From: Schistosoma mansoni
Lineage: Eukaryota; Platyhelminthes; Trematoda; Strigeidida; Schistosomatidae
Direction: 5' to 3'
NCBI RefSeq assembly: GCF_000237925.1
Contig: NC_031496.1
Span: 7,613,801-7,677,800, forward strand
Length of the DNA: 64,000 nucleotides
Shown: in pieces, positions 10,394 to 22,200 of the stretch
How positions within the stretch are numbered: the first letter of the stretch is position 1
Layout: each line of letters starts with the position of its first letter
Made by a program: the position numbers and the translations under genes
Notes under the pieces: model-generated
Told to the model about the DNA's origin: nothing
What the model saw: the letters and a program-made list of their open reading frames with translations, nothing else
Database searches by the model: none

Positions 10394-10797
10394 AGTGTAC
10401 TTTTGTTTCTTTCTTCCATTTTACAGTTTATTTAAAAATATTTAAAGTACTTTTTTACTAACTTGAAAATCATTAAATGTTTAACTGTAGAAAAGAAGTT
10501 GGGACATTAAGTTAGATATGAGCTTTTACAATGTATATACAACTAATTGTATGTAGATTTAAAGCAAGCATAAATACATATTAAACTACATTGAACTAAT
10601 TGGATACTCTGTTAAACCACTTTCATTAACGGTTTATTATATAAGAAATACACTGAATAATCAAGCTATCAGTGACTGATAGTTACTCAAGAGAATATCT
10701 ATTACAAATCAAAATAAAGTATAAATCTAGGCTGATGAATTTTAGACTGAACAATATATCTTTCGTTAGTTAAATGAAATTTACTAAGGATTTTAAT

Positions 10798-11098
10798 GGT
10801 TAATAAGAAAGATTGGTTCAGTAAAGAGTTCTCTTTTCGGAAGGATAACATTCACATTCACTTTAACAAGTTTAACATAATAACATGGAAATCCATTAAG
10901 TTCCTTTATTATTGAAGGGTGCTTGAAATTTTTTAGTAAACAGAATACACCCATTGAGATATGAAATAAGAAAGATTGGTTCAATGAAGAGTTCTCTAAT
11001 GGGTTTTTGCTTTATTCTGTTAAACATGCTAAGATGAATGAGAATGTTATCTTTCCAAAAAGAGAACTCTTCATTGAACCAATTTTTCTTATTTAATA
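10798..11098. mobile_element. Inverted-repeat element (MITE-like), about 300 bp
   Basis: 10800-10880 and 11012-11097 are imperfect reverse complements of one another over about 80 bp (AAGAAAGATTGGTTCAGTAA against its complement). A third copy of the end in direct orientation at 10968-10998 forms a nearly perfect 33-bp hairpin with 11062-11095. No transposase. Short overlapping ORFs here are products of the palindrome. Confidence 0.6.
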
Positions 11099-11193
11099 TC
11101 TCAATAGGTCTATTCCGTCTACTAATTTTAATAGTCACAAAGTGATTCTTATCATGAAATAAAGAAACGTATAATTTATTTGAGTTTACGGTT

Positions 11194-11456
11194 GAAAAGA
11201 CATTGGAAGTGGATAGGACATACATTAAGGAAATCACCAATGTGCATCATGAGGCAATCCCTATCTTGGAATCCGGAAGGGAAGCAGAAAAGAGGAAGGC
11301 CAAAGAACACATTACGTCGGGGAATAGAAGCAGATATGAAAAGGATGAATAACAACTGAAAAGAACTGGAAAGGATTGCCCATGACAGAGTTGGATGGAG
11401 AATGCTGGTGTGCGGCCTATGCTCCTCCACGATGGGTAACAGGCGTAAGTAAGTAA
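11194..11456 (+). mobile_element. LINE family B, 3'-end fragment with 12-bp duplication
   Basis: Encodes the RT C-terminal tail ([14 protein letters not shown]-like, then [20 protein letters not shown]-like) in plus sense and ends GTAACAGGCGTAAGTAAGTAA. Flanks GAGTTTACGGTT (11182-11193) and GAGTTTATGGTT (11457-11468). A TGA stop at 11357-11359 replaces a Trp codon found in other copies. 5'-truncated, as expected for LINE copies. Confidence 0.85.
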
Positions 11457-12171
11457 GAGTTTATGGTTCGTCAACTAATGTATACACCAATGATTAGGTC
11501 TAAGTAAGATCATCGACCATTATGTACCAAGTCAACTAAGTTGATAAGCATGTACAAAACTAACATTAAGCTCCAAGTAAACATACAATTGATGATACTT
11601 ACTTGAAGATATTCATTATGAATAGTAAATCCTTTAATATAATATAAACAGATAACAATAAGGAAAACTGTATAAAGAAATAATGATTAGTATTGAAACT
11701 ATTGAATCTATTACATACTTAAGATAATTCTGAATTGAAATTGTCGGTTAAGCATAATTGAAATTATAATAAGTTTGATGATATCCAATGGACTATTTAA
11801 AGTGTAATGATGGAGGACTATTAAAACGAATAAGAGTTAATAATTGAACTTTGAATTGTGATCTTAAAAAAATTATGATCATTCTATGTGTATATCAAAT
11901 AGTTATTTACATTTAAGGTTGTTTTAAGACAATCGATATGTCTTTATTTTATAAGCAAAGATGGATAGTGGCTAACAGTGAAATTCAGGATGCGTTTCGT
12001 CCTGTTTGGGACTCATCAACTGGATATACGTGTATCCGAGTTGATTTTCACTCTGGGACTCGAATCCAATACCGTTCGCGTCAAACGCCATCGCGTTATC
12101 CACTCAGTTACTGAATCCTGATAGCCACTTATTTTTGTTCGATTGGATGAAGTTTAAATTCACTTGTTATT

Positions 12172-12439
12172 GCAAATATAGGTCTATTGTAATGACCACT
12201 CATCTTTAATGTCACATCAGCAATAGTTTGTTCACTGGATGTATTTGTTAAATTCATTTTCTCAAGGTATCTACCCCATATTTCACCAAATGTTCGTGTA
12301 GTTGCAGATTTCGACCAGGTCATTAAACCACCAAGTATAGCTAATGCCAATCCAACTACCCCAACAACGACGTCCACAGAAAACAGTACAAGTGTAAATA
12401 GTATGTTTGCCATTATTTAATCATGCAACAAATCACCGT
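12172..12439 (-). pseudogene. Retrocopied 5' end of a trans-spliced mRNA (spliced leader plus first ~80 codons)
   Basis: A 268-bp insert sits inside the Sm-alpha unit, flanked by CACTTGTTATT at 12161-12171 and 12440-12450. On the minus strand it starts ACGG, then GTGATTTGTTGCATG (12436-12422), identical to the last 15 nt of the schistosome spliced leader as I know it. Then come ATTAAATA and an ATG at 12413. The ORF runs about 80 codons inside the insert (starts MANILFTLVLFSVDVVVGVV; one hydrophobic segment at residues about 5-31, then a polar loop with NLTNTSS) and reads on into SINE sequence to 12129. The source gene is unknown; a one-pass or tetraspanin-like membrane protein N-terminus is possible. 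It has no 3' end or poly(A), so it is a 3'-truncated retrocopy. Confidence 0.75.
12422..12436 (-). other. Spliced-leader 3' end relic
   Basis: Minus strand reads GTGATTTGTTGCATG, the 3' part of the 36-nt Schistosoma spliced leader. The four bases before it (ACGG) also occur in the leader, 11 nt further upstream, as if an internal piece were lost. Position at the exact 5' end of the insert supports trans-splicing of the source RNA. Confidence 0.75.
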
Positions 12440-12723
12440 CACTTGTTATTGTTTATTTGAATCTTCCCGTTGATGCTTAGGACTGCAATGATCAGCTTCT
12501 AATTGGCATATGTGCATACTATGCGTATTGCTTCGATATAGCCTTAATTCACAAGCGTTATAAGCAAAGATGGACAGTGGTTAGCAGTGGAATCCAGGAC
12601 TCGTATTTCGTCCTACTTGAGACTCATCAACTGGATATACCTGTATCCAAGTTGATGTTCAATCTGGGATTCGAATCCAGTACCGTTTTCTTCAAACGTT
12701 ATCACGTTGTCCATTTGGCTACT

Positions 12724-13495
12724 TGTTATATCTCGAACTTAGATTCTTAGTATGTCGTGTGATACTTTAGCACTCGAACGCTAGAACCCTCTCAAGTCGC
12801 ATAATGAGAAGATAGAAGACTAATAAGTAGGAATTTTATTCCCCAAAACAGTGTCAAGTATAGTACAAAAATCTCATGAATTCATAGTTTTTGGCTGAAA
12901 GTAAATCATCGTTTCGGACAGCCAATAGGCACATAGGGGGGCCTTCTTAGAACTCACTTGGTAAATGTTTTATTTTTGTAATTTTATTTTGGAAATTTGA
13001 ATTTCCTGTTTTCGCGCTAAAAAACACCCATTTTCACTTATATGTTGTACTACCCATTTAGGAGGACCTTAAATGTCATCGGTTTGTTGTCTCTTTTAAT
13101 ATGCTATTTTCAAACGTTTTTCAAGAACATTTTTATACTGTGTATATACGATTGAGTTGTTTTTGTTGTTGTTTGTACTTCTGGCTGCTTGTGAATACAT
13201 TTCCCTCCTCTGAACCTGGACTTCTCTCTCTAGTCAGAGGGGCTGGAACGCATCGGAATAGTTAGCTTATTAGGTCATTGTGTTGCTGAATCTTTGCTCC
13301 GTTCTCAGATTTAGGTGAACACGTAATTTCTTCAACCATTGCAATATACATATTACAAACGACATACAGATGTATTGTTTGTTCGTACTTTTAAACCAGA
13401 CATGTGCATGTAATTACTCTTCATCATAATGATGATGATGACACTGAACATCGATTAAACAATGCCTAATGATGAATAAGATTTCAATACATCTG
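12724..13495. other. Unassigned sequence, possibly an LTR remnant
   Basis: Starts TGTTATATCTCG abruptly inside a SINE A box, as an insertion would. It contains a CT-rich, relatively GC-rich stretch at 13200-13320 and an ATG-rich trinucleotide run near 13425. I found no matching right end or target duplication and no coding region. Confidence 0.3.
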
Positions 13496-13740
13496 TAGTA
13501 AACGAAAACTCATGTGAGGAAGACCAATTTATTGTTTAATATTAAATTGCAGAGTTATTTCGTAAAATGCAAAAAAAAACCATTCATTAAATACTTCACT
13601 CGCAAACCTTCCATCAGTTGTCTCTTACAAACTTCATTGTTCCTTTATTCATGTTGTTACTACAATTACTCTTTGCTTAGATTTGCTCTTTTCAATTCGA
13701 TCTTATCAACCTTCTGCTGGTAGGCATTCCACTTCTGGTT
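13496..13740 (+). repeat. Dispersed repeat R, second half
   Basis: Similar to 28806-29060 over about 245 bp, including ACTCATGTGAGGAAG, TTCAATTCGATCTT and GGCATTCCACTTCT. Here it lacks the first half (1455-1757 type). The 69-codon ORF inside is not conserved in the other copy. Confidence 0.65.
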
Positions 13741-15035
13741 GGCTTTACATACTACTTATGTCTGTCGACATAATTAACATACACTGAACCGTGTTTTATT
13801 ACTGATTAATACAAGATATGGACTAAATAACCTAAAATCCCAAGCTCATGATAAGTATATTTGCACTTTCCTGTTATAACGAACGTTGTCTTCAAATCCT
13901 TATGAAATCTTAGATTAAAACACTATCCTTTTGTCGGAGAAATCGTTCACTGAAATTATAAATGATAGCCTATAAAATCAGGCTTGATAACTGCACATTA
14001 GTCTGCTTTGCTAGAAAGTTTTATAATTTCAGATCAACTTCTAGGAATACGATTTCAAAAGTTAATTTACTTCGGCATGCTTTTCATCAGTTACCAGTTC
14101 AATTTAGGTATTTTGCAGTGACAAATAACCTAAAATAAATGGCTGATTAGATGTTTGATACTGACCTTGTGAATACAAGCTAAGGGTCCTTGGTTAAGCA
14201 TCATATCTATATCCACGGAGAACCCATGTAATATCCTTCTTCCTCTCTAGATAGTAGACTTAAAAGTTTCAAGTTCCTTTCTCTCTGCCTATGTTTAAAT
14301 ATATTTCTCTTCCAAATCACTGCCTTTTTTACACACTCCTATTTAGGATATTATTCTTAAGGTATTTTCAGTCCTTTAGAAAAAAGAACGATCGTTAAAC
14401 GACTGTACGTATTCTGTCATCATCATTAGAATTTCATAACTTATATTACTGTAAGGAAAGCTTTAAACAACTTTGGTATTCAAGTCTGAATTCCATAGAC
14501 GGATGCGTGACTTGCACAGTACAGTCATTTATATCTAAAGATAATATAATAGCATTAATTTTTGTATCAAACATACTGTAAATAAGTGTCATTTTCTCTA
14601 TGAGTCAACTCACCCCGTCAGTCTCTTGTTCTGACTTTTATTACCCGTGCAGATCGATTTACATCTCAATCTTGAGATTACTTTTATTTAACCCCTGTTA
14701 GTAGATGGCATGCGATGATTATCTCATAGGATCGCTATCAAATTGTTTTTTTTTCTAATCCTACCAATCATTACCACTGATTAATACAACAATTCAGGTT
14801 AGCTAATCTCTTGTTATAAGTCAATAATTAGGAATCAGTAAATTTTCGAGTATTGATTAAGACATCACAAATTAGGTAAATTCATTGAAAAACCAGGTAA
14901 AAGAACTTATAACTGTAGAAGAATACTACCGTACTATTACTTCAATTAAAATGAGAGGTTTATGAGAATTCCTCACTTCAAAAATAATTTGCATCACAGA
15001 CTGATTTTAGTTATACACTAGAAAGTGTATGGTAA
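13741..15035. other. Long AT-rich spacer, no gene seen
   Basis: No exon with both splice sites and open frame was found by eye, and no repeat family of this window is present. Confidence 0.4.
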
Positions 15036-15527
15036 TGTTATATCGATTGCTTGAGTACCCAGTTTAATATATGAAGTGATGATCCCCACCAATCAGAGAT
15101 GAGTGAAATATCGATCGGGGCAATCATACACAAAAACCCTATGAGCAGTCTTGAGTACTCATCAGTCCTGCTTTCTGCCTAGCCCAGCCAGTTAAGTCCA
15201 GAACACCAATAACAGCCTCTGAAATATGAATCATTATTCTCAAACATACTGGGTTTATATACCAAACAAACTGACCACATCGTACCATGAAATAGAAAAT
15301 AATATTTGCACAAGATTTACCCAAAAGTGGCTGTGAATAGGGGGGACAGTAATCAATAGACTGGGGAATGGTAATAGTCTATAGGTCAAAATAAAGCTTA
15401 TAATAAGAGAGACACGAATATGAATAGTTTAGTCACTTAACAATTATACAATAGGAAGTATACATATCATATTGGTCCATAAATAGTCCTCAAAGTTACC
15501 ATTCATAAATCTCCACGGGATATAACA
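15036..15527 (+). mobile_element. Solo LTR with perfect 5-bp duplication
   Basis: TGTTATATCG ... GGATATAACA, 492 bp, flanked by GGTAA at 15031-15035 and 15528-15532. About 85-90% like 2299-2812 by eye, with the same TTTATATACC box and AATAAAGC signal. A small deletion lies near 15366 relative to the 2299 copy. Confidence 0.9.
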
Positions 15528-15612
15528 GGTAAGTGTTTAGTACTACATATGCAACTCCTAACTAGAGTAAATTCATAAGTAATTTTAACCCGCTATTAGA
15601 TTATTAATGCTC

Positions 15613-15905
15613 CTGTCATAATGTAGTGAACAAGAACACGGGTGTGGACAATCGAATATATATTTAAGCACAAATTTCAGACTATCTCACTAAATTCTGA
15701 TAACCATACAATGAACAGTTAATTTGCAAAATAACAAACAATTGTCTAAATCTTCACTGTTCCTTCTGTAAATATCAGCCCATCTTCTCTGATTTCATTG
15801 TTCATGCATTTTCGTACTGATTGCGCTTCATTCCTGTTCTTTCCTTATCTATCTTCTGCCAAAATACACTCAACGCATGACCCTCACCATATACTACTTA
15901 TATGG
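15613..15905 (+). repeat. Dispersed repeat R, first half
   Basis: Matches 1455-1757 and 28492-28800, starting near TGTAGTGAACAAGAAC and ending near TATGGATATCAGTAACCC. No coding. Confidence 0.7.
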
Positions 15906-16096
15906 ATATCAGTAACCCAAAGCACAATCACATCGAAAAATCTTGCTAACACCTCAAAAATCGCCATAATATGAATACTACCAAAAGATTGTAAAACAAA
16001 CATACAATCTATATCTAATTCATCTAAAATTCTTTTCCATTCACTAAATATCAAATAATCATATTCAAACTCTATGTATCTTCCGACAAAAAACAA
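15884..16096 (-). CDS. Unassigned 70-codon minus-strand ORF
   Basis: Protein-like composition (contains FSEWKRILDELDIDCMFV and IFEVLARFFDVIVLW); its last ~10 codons run into repeat R. A possible acceptor (TTTTTTGTCGGAAG) precedes residue 6, so it could be an old exon on the minus strand, just upstream of the plus-strand saposin gene. I do not recognise it, and chance is possible. Confidence 0.25.
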   Translation of the reverse strand: MFFVGRYIEFEYDYLIFSEWKRILDELDIDCMFVLQSFGSIHIMAIFEVLARFFDVIVLWVTDIHISSIW

Positions 16097-16183
16097 TCAT
16101 CAACTAACCCTCTTATAAAATTACCTTTGTTCATTTAGAACAAAAATACATCAAAGGTCAGTTGTTACCAAAACTACCAATTC

Positions 16184-16196
16184 TATATATATTAAA
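16184..16196 (+). promoter_or_regulatory. TATA-like box upstream of the saposin gene
   Basis: TATATATATTAAA lies about 50 nt before the ATG at 16244. In an AT-rich genome this is weak evidence. It is noted because the first coding exon follows closely. Confidence 0.25.
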
Positions 16197-16243
16197 TGTA
16201 TATAATCCCCATAATCTAATCCTTAAATACGTCCATTATTACT

Positions 16244-19200
16244 ATGATTTATCAATTATTAATCTTATCATTAGTAGTTAATGTTCTAAGTAAGTATAAT
16301 TTCACATTTTGAGGTTTTCGCCTTCATGAAGCTTCGTCAGCTGTCAAGGAATATATCAATCATGAAAATGAATTCAATGTAAGCGAAATACTTTACTATA
16401 ATATGTATTCTTATTCATATTTATATTTGAATAAAGTGAGAATATTAAGATTTGAAGAATAAAATGAATTCAATGTTCATTTTCAAGTCTTTTTATAAGC
16501 TGCAAAAAAGTATAAAACTACAAACAGTAATATAATAATTATCAAAAGAGGTTCTTGTGGATATTATAGTAGTTTCAATAGTTGAGATCATGAGTCAATT
16601 AAAGCTAGACTACCATGAAAAACCTGGAAGCACTGGACGGTCGTTTCGTCCTATTGTGATCTAGAGGTTAAGCGCTCGCGTGCGAAACTGATAGGTCCTG
16701 GATTTGAATCTCGTGAGGCGCGATCACAGATGCGAACTGCTGAGGAGTCCCTCAATAGGACGAAACGGTCGTCCAGTGCTTCCAGGTTTTCCATGGTGGT
16801 CTAGCTTCAATTGATTCATGATCTCAACTATTGAAAGTAACGTAATTCATAAATAAGGGTTTAACGCGCTTTGGATAGTGAAGTTTAGATGATTATTTGT
16901 AATGAAACCGAATAATAAAATTGGAAGAATATAACACGAAACATTTGAACAAACATAGTTTAGATCGATACTTATTTATATTGTTGAACTCCTCACCAGT
17001 GCTAATCCACGATCCCGCCTCGCGAGATTCGAACACACGACCTATCAGTCTAGCGCGCGAGCGCTTAACCTCTAGACCACCAAGCCGGCTTCCAGCTTTT
17101 TCATAGTGGTCTAGCTTCAATTAACTCATGATCTCAACTATTAAAATTACTATAATATCCACAAAAAACCCCTTCTGTTACTTATTTATATGTTGAAAAA
17201 TGGTAATACAGATTAGAGATGATGTCATAGCTACCAATCAATATAAGGAGATGTGCAATTTCATGATCATACTGGCTACCTTTTTATGAGTGATCGAATT
17301 TTATTACTCATATTTAAAAATAACCTTTTATCATCAGTTTACTAATTTTGTCTTAAAATGTTTTCATTTAGAATATCTAGTCCTTCTGTCACATTTATTA
17401 ATATTATGTAAAGTTTAAATAAATAAACCGTTCATAACCATGCTATTTATAGCAGTTTTACTAGGTAAATACTCAAAAAATTAAAGGACCTATTTGTTCT
17501 ATCACAGAATATATTTCAAATCACATCGTCTAATGTCATTAGCTGCTGTCTCTTGATTGTCTAAACTGTGATCTTAGGCAGATGAACTGAAGAGATTTAT
17601 TTACCAGTCAATGACTTCAAAATGAGCTTCAGTTTTACTCAGACTACTGACATGCTTTTTTAAACTGTTCTTTTCTTTATTCAGTATGGCTTATTGGAAT
17701 AAACGTTATCGAAACATGGGTAACAAGTGATCTATAAGTGTTAGCTGACCAGAATCTGGAACCATACATACAATTCAATGAACCATTTTATTATATTCAG
17801 GCAGATGAACTAATACTATTTACAAGCAAAAATAGATGATGGCTAGCAGTCGAATCCAGGACGCGTGTTTCGCCCTGTTTGAGATTTATCAACCGGATAT
17901 ACCTGTATCCGAGTTGATGTCCACTTTGGGACTCCAACCCAGTACCTTTCGCTCCAAACGCCGTTGCGTTATCCACTTATCTACTAAGTTCTGATAGTCA
18001 CTTATTTTTGTACGATGGGGTGGAGTTTAAACTCATTTTGTATTGTTTGTTTAGGAAGATGCAAAAATTAATGCACTCATGATATAATGTCTTGAGTTCA
18101 TTTCTGTGTTCTGTTAAATAAGTAACTTGACTATTTTAGGAAATAATAAAACTAACCCGTAGAAATCCAGTTGTAACATATATAACACTAATATTTACAA
18201 CTTCAGTTAAGTTGTCTCTAACTTTGAAATCAACTTACTTGTTTACGCCTGTTATTCCACATGGAGGAGCATAAGCCACTCACCCACCAGGACTCTCCAT
18301 TTAACCTTAACTGTAATACCAAGTCATAAGTATTTTTCTACTTTGTTTTTGTTTTTGTTTTAGAATATACAATTCAATCAACTTAAATATATATATCATC
18401 ATTTTCTTTTAAACCAAAATCCAGCTAATCCTTGTAAGTTTTTTTTCGATCGAAGGATAAAGCCATTTATTCATAATATCTACATGATATTTCTCTCTCT
18501 CTATCTCTTTCTCCATCTCCCTGATACTCTTCACTTCTCTTTATTTCAGCATGTTTCGGTTGTAAATCTGGATTATGGATGCTTAAAACATTTGTCTTTG
18601 GTAGTAGAAAATTTATACATGATCATATTGAAGTAACATGTACAAATTTTAAAAATATTTATAAACCTGTAAGAATTACAAAGCATGATTTATTCTAATG
18701 AATCATTTATTATTATTTTCTTTTTGTTTACTTCAAATGATCAAAGTTATTCAAAACAATCTATTATAGTCATATTTAGTATATCAGGAGTTTTTTGTGG
18801 AGATTTAGTATTTTCATTGTTGAAAGCATGAGTCAATTGAAGCTAGACCACCACGGAAAACCTGGAAGTACTGGACAGCCGTTTCGTCCTATCGTGGGTC
18901 TCCTCAGAAGTGAAACGGCCGTCCAGTGCTTCCAGGTTTTCCCTGGTGGTCTAGCTTCAATTGACTCAAGCTTTCAACTATGAAAATATTTAGTATAGTT
19001 TACATTGAGACACAGAATGAATGACATATATATGGTAAAAGAAAGTTCTATTCCATTATGAAACATTCATCTATTTAATGAATAACAAAAGAATGATAAC
19101 CGAAATTTTCTGATAAATAGGATCACTTAGTGAATATAAACACATTTTGAGTAAACTAAGATTGTAAATTCATGTTTTAATTCTATGCCATCAAAAGTGA

Positions 19201-22200
19201 TGACAAACAAAAATGGATAGTGACTAATAGTGGAATCCAGAACGCGCGTTTCGTCCTTTTTCGGACTCGTCAACTGGATATACCTGCATCTCAGAGTTGA
19301 TGTTCACTCTGGGAATCGAATCCAGTACCGTTCGCTTCAAAAGCCATGGCGTTATCCACTCAGCAACTGAATCCTGATAACCATTTGCTTGTGTACTGGG
19401 ATAGAGTTTAAATTCACTTGGTATTGTTTGTTTGAATCTTCCCATTGATGTTTAGGACTGCAACTGATCAATCTCTTATTGTCCATATGTGCACCCATCT
19501 TTGCTCATAATGCTTGTCAATTAAGGCAATATCGAGGCAATACGCCCAGTATGCACATATAGCCAATAACAGACTGACCAGTTGCAGTCCTGAGAATCAA
19601 CGGTAAGATTCAAACAAACAATACTAAGTAAATTTAAAGTTTACTCTGTTTAGCATTACTTGTCATAATTCTCTAGAACATTACACTTAAGAACTACAAT
19701 AATCACATTAGGAAAGTAGATCAGTTTTCTTTGGTAAAACGAACACTATTCTATTTTCATAGTTGAAATCACGAGTGGTCTATCGGTGGTCTATCAGTGG
19801 TCTGTCGGTTGAGGGCTCTGGCGCGAGACTGGTAGGTCCTGGGTTCGAATCTCGCGAGTGCGAGATCGTGGATGCACACTGCTGAGGAGTCCCACAATAG
19901 GATGAGACGGCCATCCAGTACTTCCAGGTTTTCCCTGGTGGTCTAGCTTCAATTGACTCATGATTTCAACTATGAAAATACTAAAACCTCCACAAAACCC
20001 CTTCTGAATTATTCCATTCAACAATTATATTGTTATGTTTCTTCAAAACTCACAACTTTCTTTTTTGATTACATATTTTTTTCTAGTGTAAAAGAATATT
20101 AACTGAATTTCTGGATTACGCTTATGATTTAATATATGGTTACAGTTCAGCCGATCTATGTGCAGTAAGTTGCCGATAAAAAAGAAACGATAGTAATAAT
20201 TTACTTTTATGAATAATTTCCATTATCAGTGTAAAGAGTTTACGGAAATGATGACTGCCATTTTGCGGTGTTGAATATGAAACTCAGAAATCTCCGTAAA
20301 TGCTTTATAGCAAAAATGGTCTTTTTCTCATTAGTGATTGATTTTGAGAGGTTAATCCAGGAGTTCTAGTAAGAAGCAATGTCGAATGCAGTTTAATCAT
20401 ATTGAATTTAAGCCAGTTGCCTATCAATAACATTGGAAGGTGGTTGCGTATTATCGTAAATTGATTGAAGCAAACCATTGGAGACAGGCTCAACGGACTA
20501 ATGGCTAAGCGCCCATCATGAGACCTGATGATCCTAGGCTCAGCCGCTGGTAGGTTGTGGAAAATCACTACTGAGGACTCCCATACTAGTATAAAGCAAT
20601 TACCTAGTTCCTTCTGCTTTTCCATGGTTATCTAACTAAAGTAAGATCGTAATGTGAAGTGAGATCAAATGATGGAATATTGTGTTTGATGATTGAATAC
20701 GATAGATAATTCTGTTGTATCTTGATACATTTCACCTGACCGCTACTAAGAACCAGACAAATACCACAATGAATACTACACAGTGGTCAATTTGTATGAA
20801 CTAAAAAAAACCACACAGCACTTTATCAGTATAATTACATCACTCTATTTCTTTTCTACTTTTGATCTGTGTACAATGCGCTACTCTCTCGTAATGAGGT
20901 TTAAACAGATACACTTTATGACGTTTAAGTGACCATCTGCCTATTTTTAAGTTTTGATAGTTTATTTCGTCGCAATGTATCACTTCACCTTTCGTTAAAG
21001 CATAAAATAGTAATGTAATACTGCAGAAAATATGAATGTAACCACAAGGGAAAGACTTCAGCGATTCACTAAATTCACAGACTGCATTCGTCACAGAATA
21101 ATCCCAGTTAGGATACGATTGGAAACCGTAGATCTTTGAACAAATATTTTTTCCAAGTACGGGACACTTTAGCAGTGCTCGTTTGTGTTTCCTCACTGTA
21201 ACATCGTCACGATGTATCTCAAATCGACCGAAGTTGGATATTTGCCGGTGGACATTGGTCTGTTCCGTCTAATGCATTAGCATCAACCATCAGACCCTGA
21301 AGGTTTTGTGCCCGATCCTAGGGGGAGTCATAGGTGCGTATTACTGAGGAATCCTATACTAGAATAAGATAGCTGTGCGATGCTCCTAATTTTTCGTCAC
21401 CCACTGAGATCATATTTAACGGAAGTAACCTACAAACTAAATCAATCTCCACCTAATCGTTTTTAACTAAATTAATTTGTTATACATTGTCTCCTTTAAA
21501 TGTAGCCTCACCAGTCTGACACTTCCAGAGTGAAAGAAAGTGACTAAAAGATGTATCTGGCAGAAAAAGACTAATTATTTTGTTTTTATTTTAAAAACCC
21601 AATTCCATCCTATCTTTCTTCTACTATCTTACTTCACAATGTAATCATAGTTAATCTGATTAGTTTAATTCCTTTGCAATTTATTCCTATTTAGTTACAA
21701 AAATGTATCATTACTTTGTATAATTTTGTTTCGTTTTATCAATCCACAGCTTGCTGGAATATGTGAAAATCCACCGAAAATTGACTGTGAGAACATTTTA
21801 TTTGTGAATTAGTATGGTTTTCATAATCCTTTTTTATCCATTGGACAATATTTTAGAAAAATAACATTGACTATTGATTTATTATTTATTAACTCTGACA
21901 ATTTAATTTGAAACTATTGTTAATTGTGTATAGTTGAAATCATGAGTTAATTGAAGCTAGACCACCATGGAAAACTTGGAAGCAATGGACTGCCATTTAG
22001 TCCTATTGTAGGATTCCTCGGTAGTGCGCATTCACGATTCCGCCTCGCAAGATTCAAACCCAGGACCTATTAATCTCGCGAGTGAGCAATTAACCTATAG
22101 ACCACTGAGCCGGCATCCAATGGTGTTAATATCTAACTTCAACCAATCCACGAAGTTGAGCAACCGTTCACCAACCGTTCTTCAATTGACTAACGCTTTC

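Larger units (their letters stand above)
11951..12723 (-). mobile_element. Tandem Sm-alpha-like dimer carrying a later insertion
   Basis: Two minus-strand units in head-to-tail order. ATAAGCAAAG occurs at 11951 and again at 12560. Removing the 12172-12439 insert and its duplicated 11 bp leaves a period of about 330 bp, one unit length. Both HHR segments are decayed: rTTGATGA-type cores, and the second ends CCAGGACTCG. The second unit stops at 12723 within the tRNA-like A box, just before the divergent TGTTATATCTCG sequence. Confidence 0.85.
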
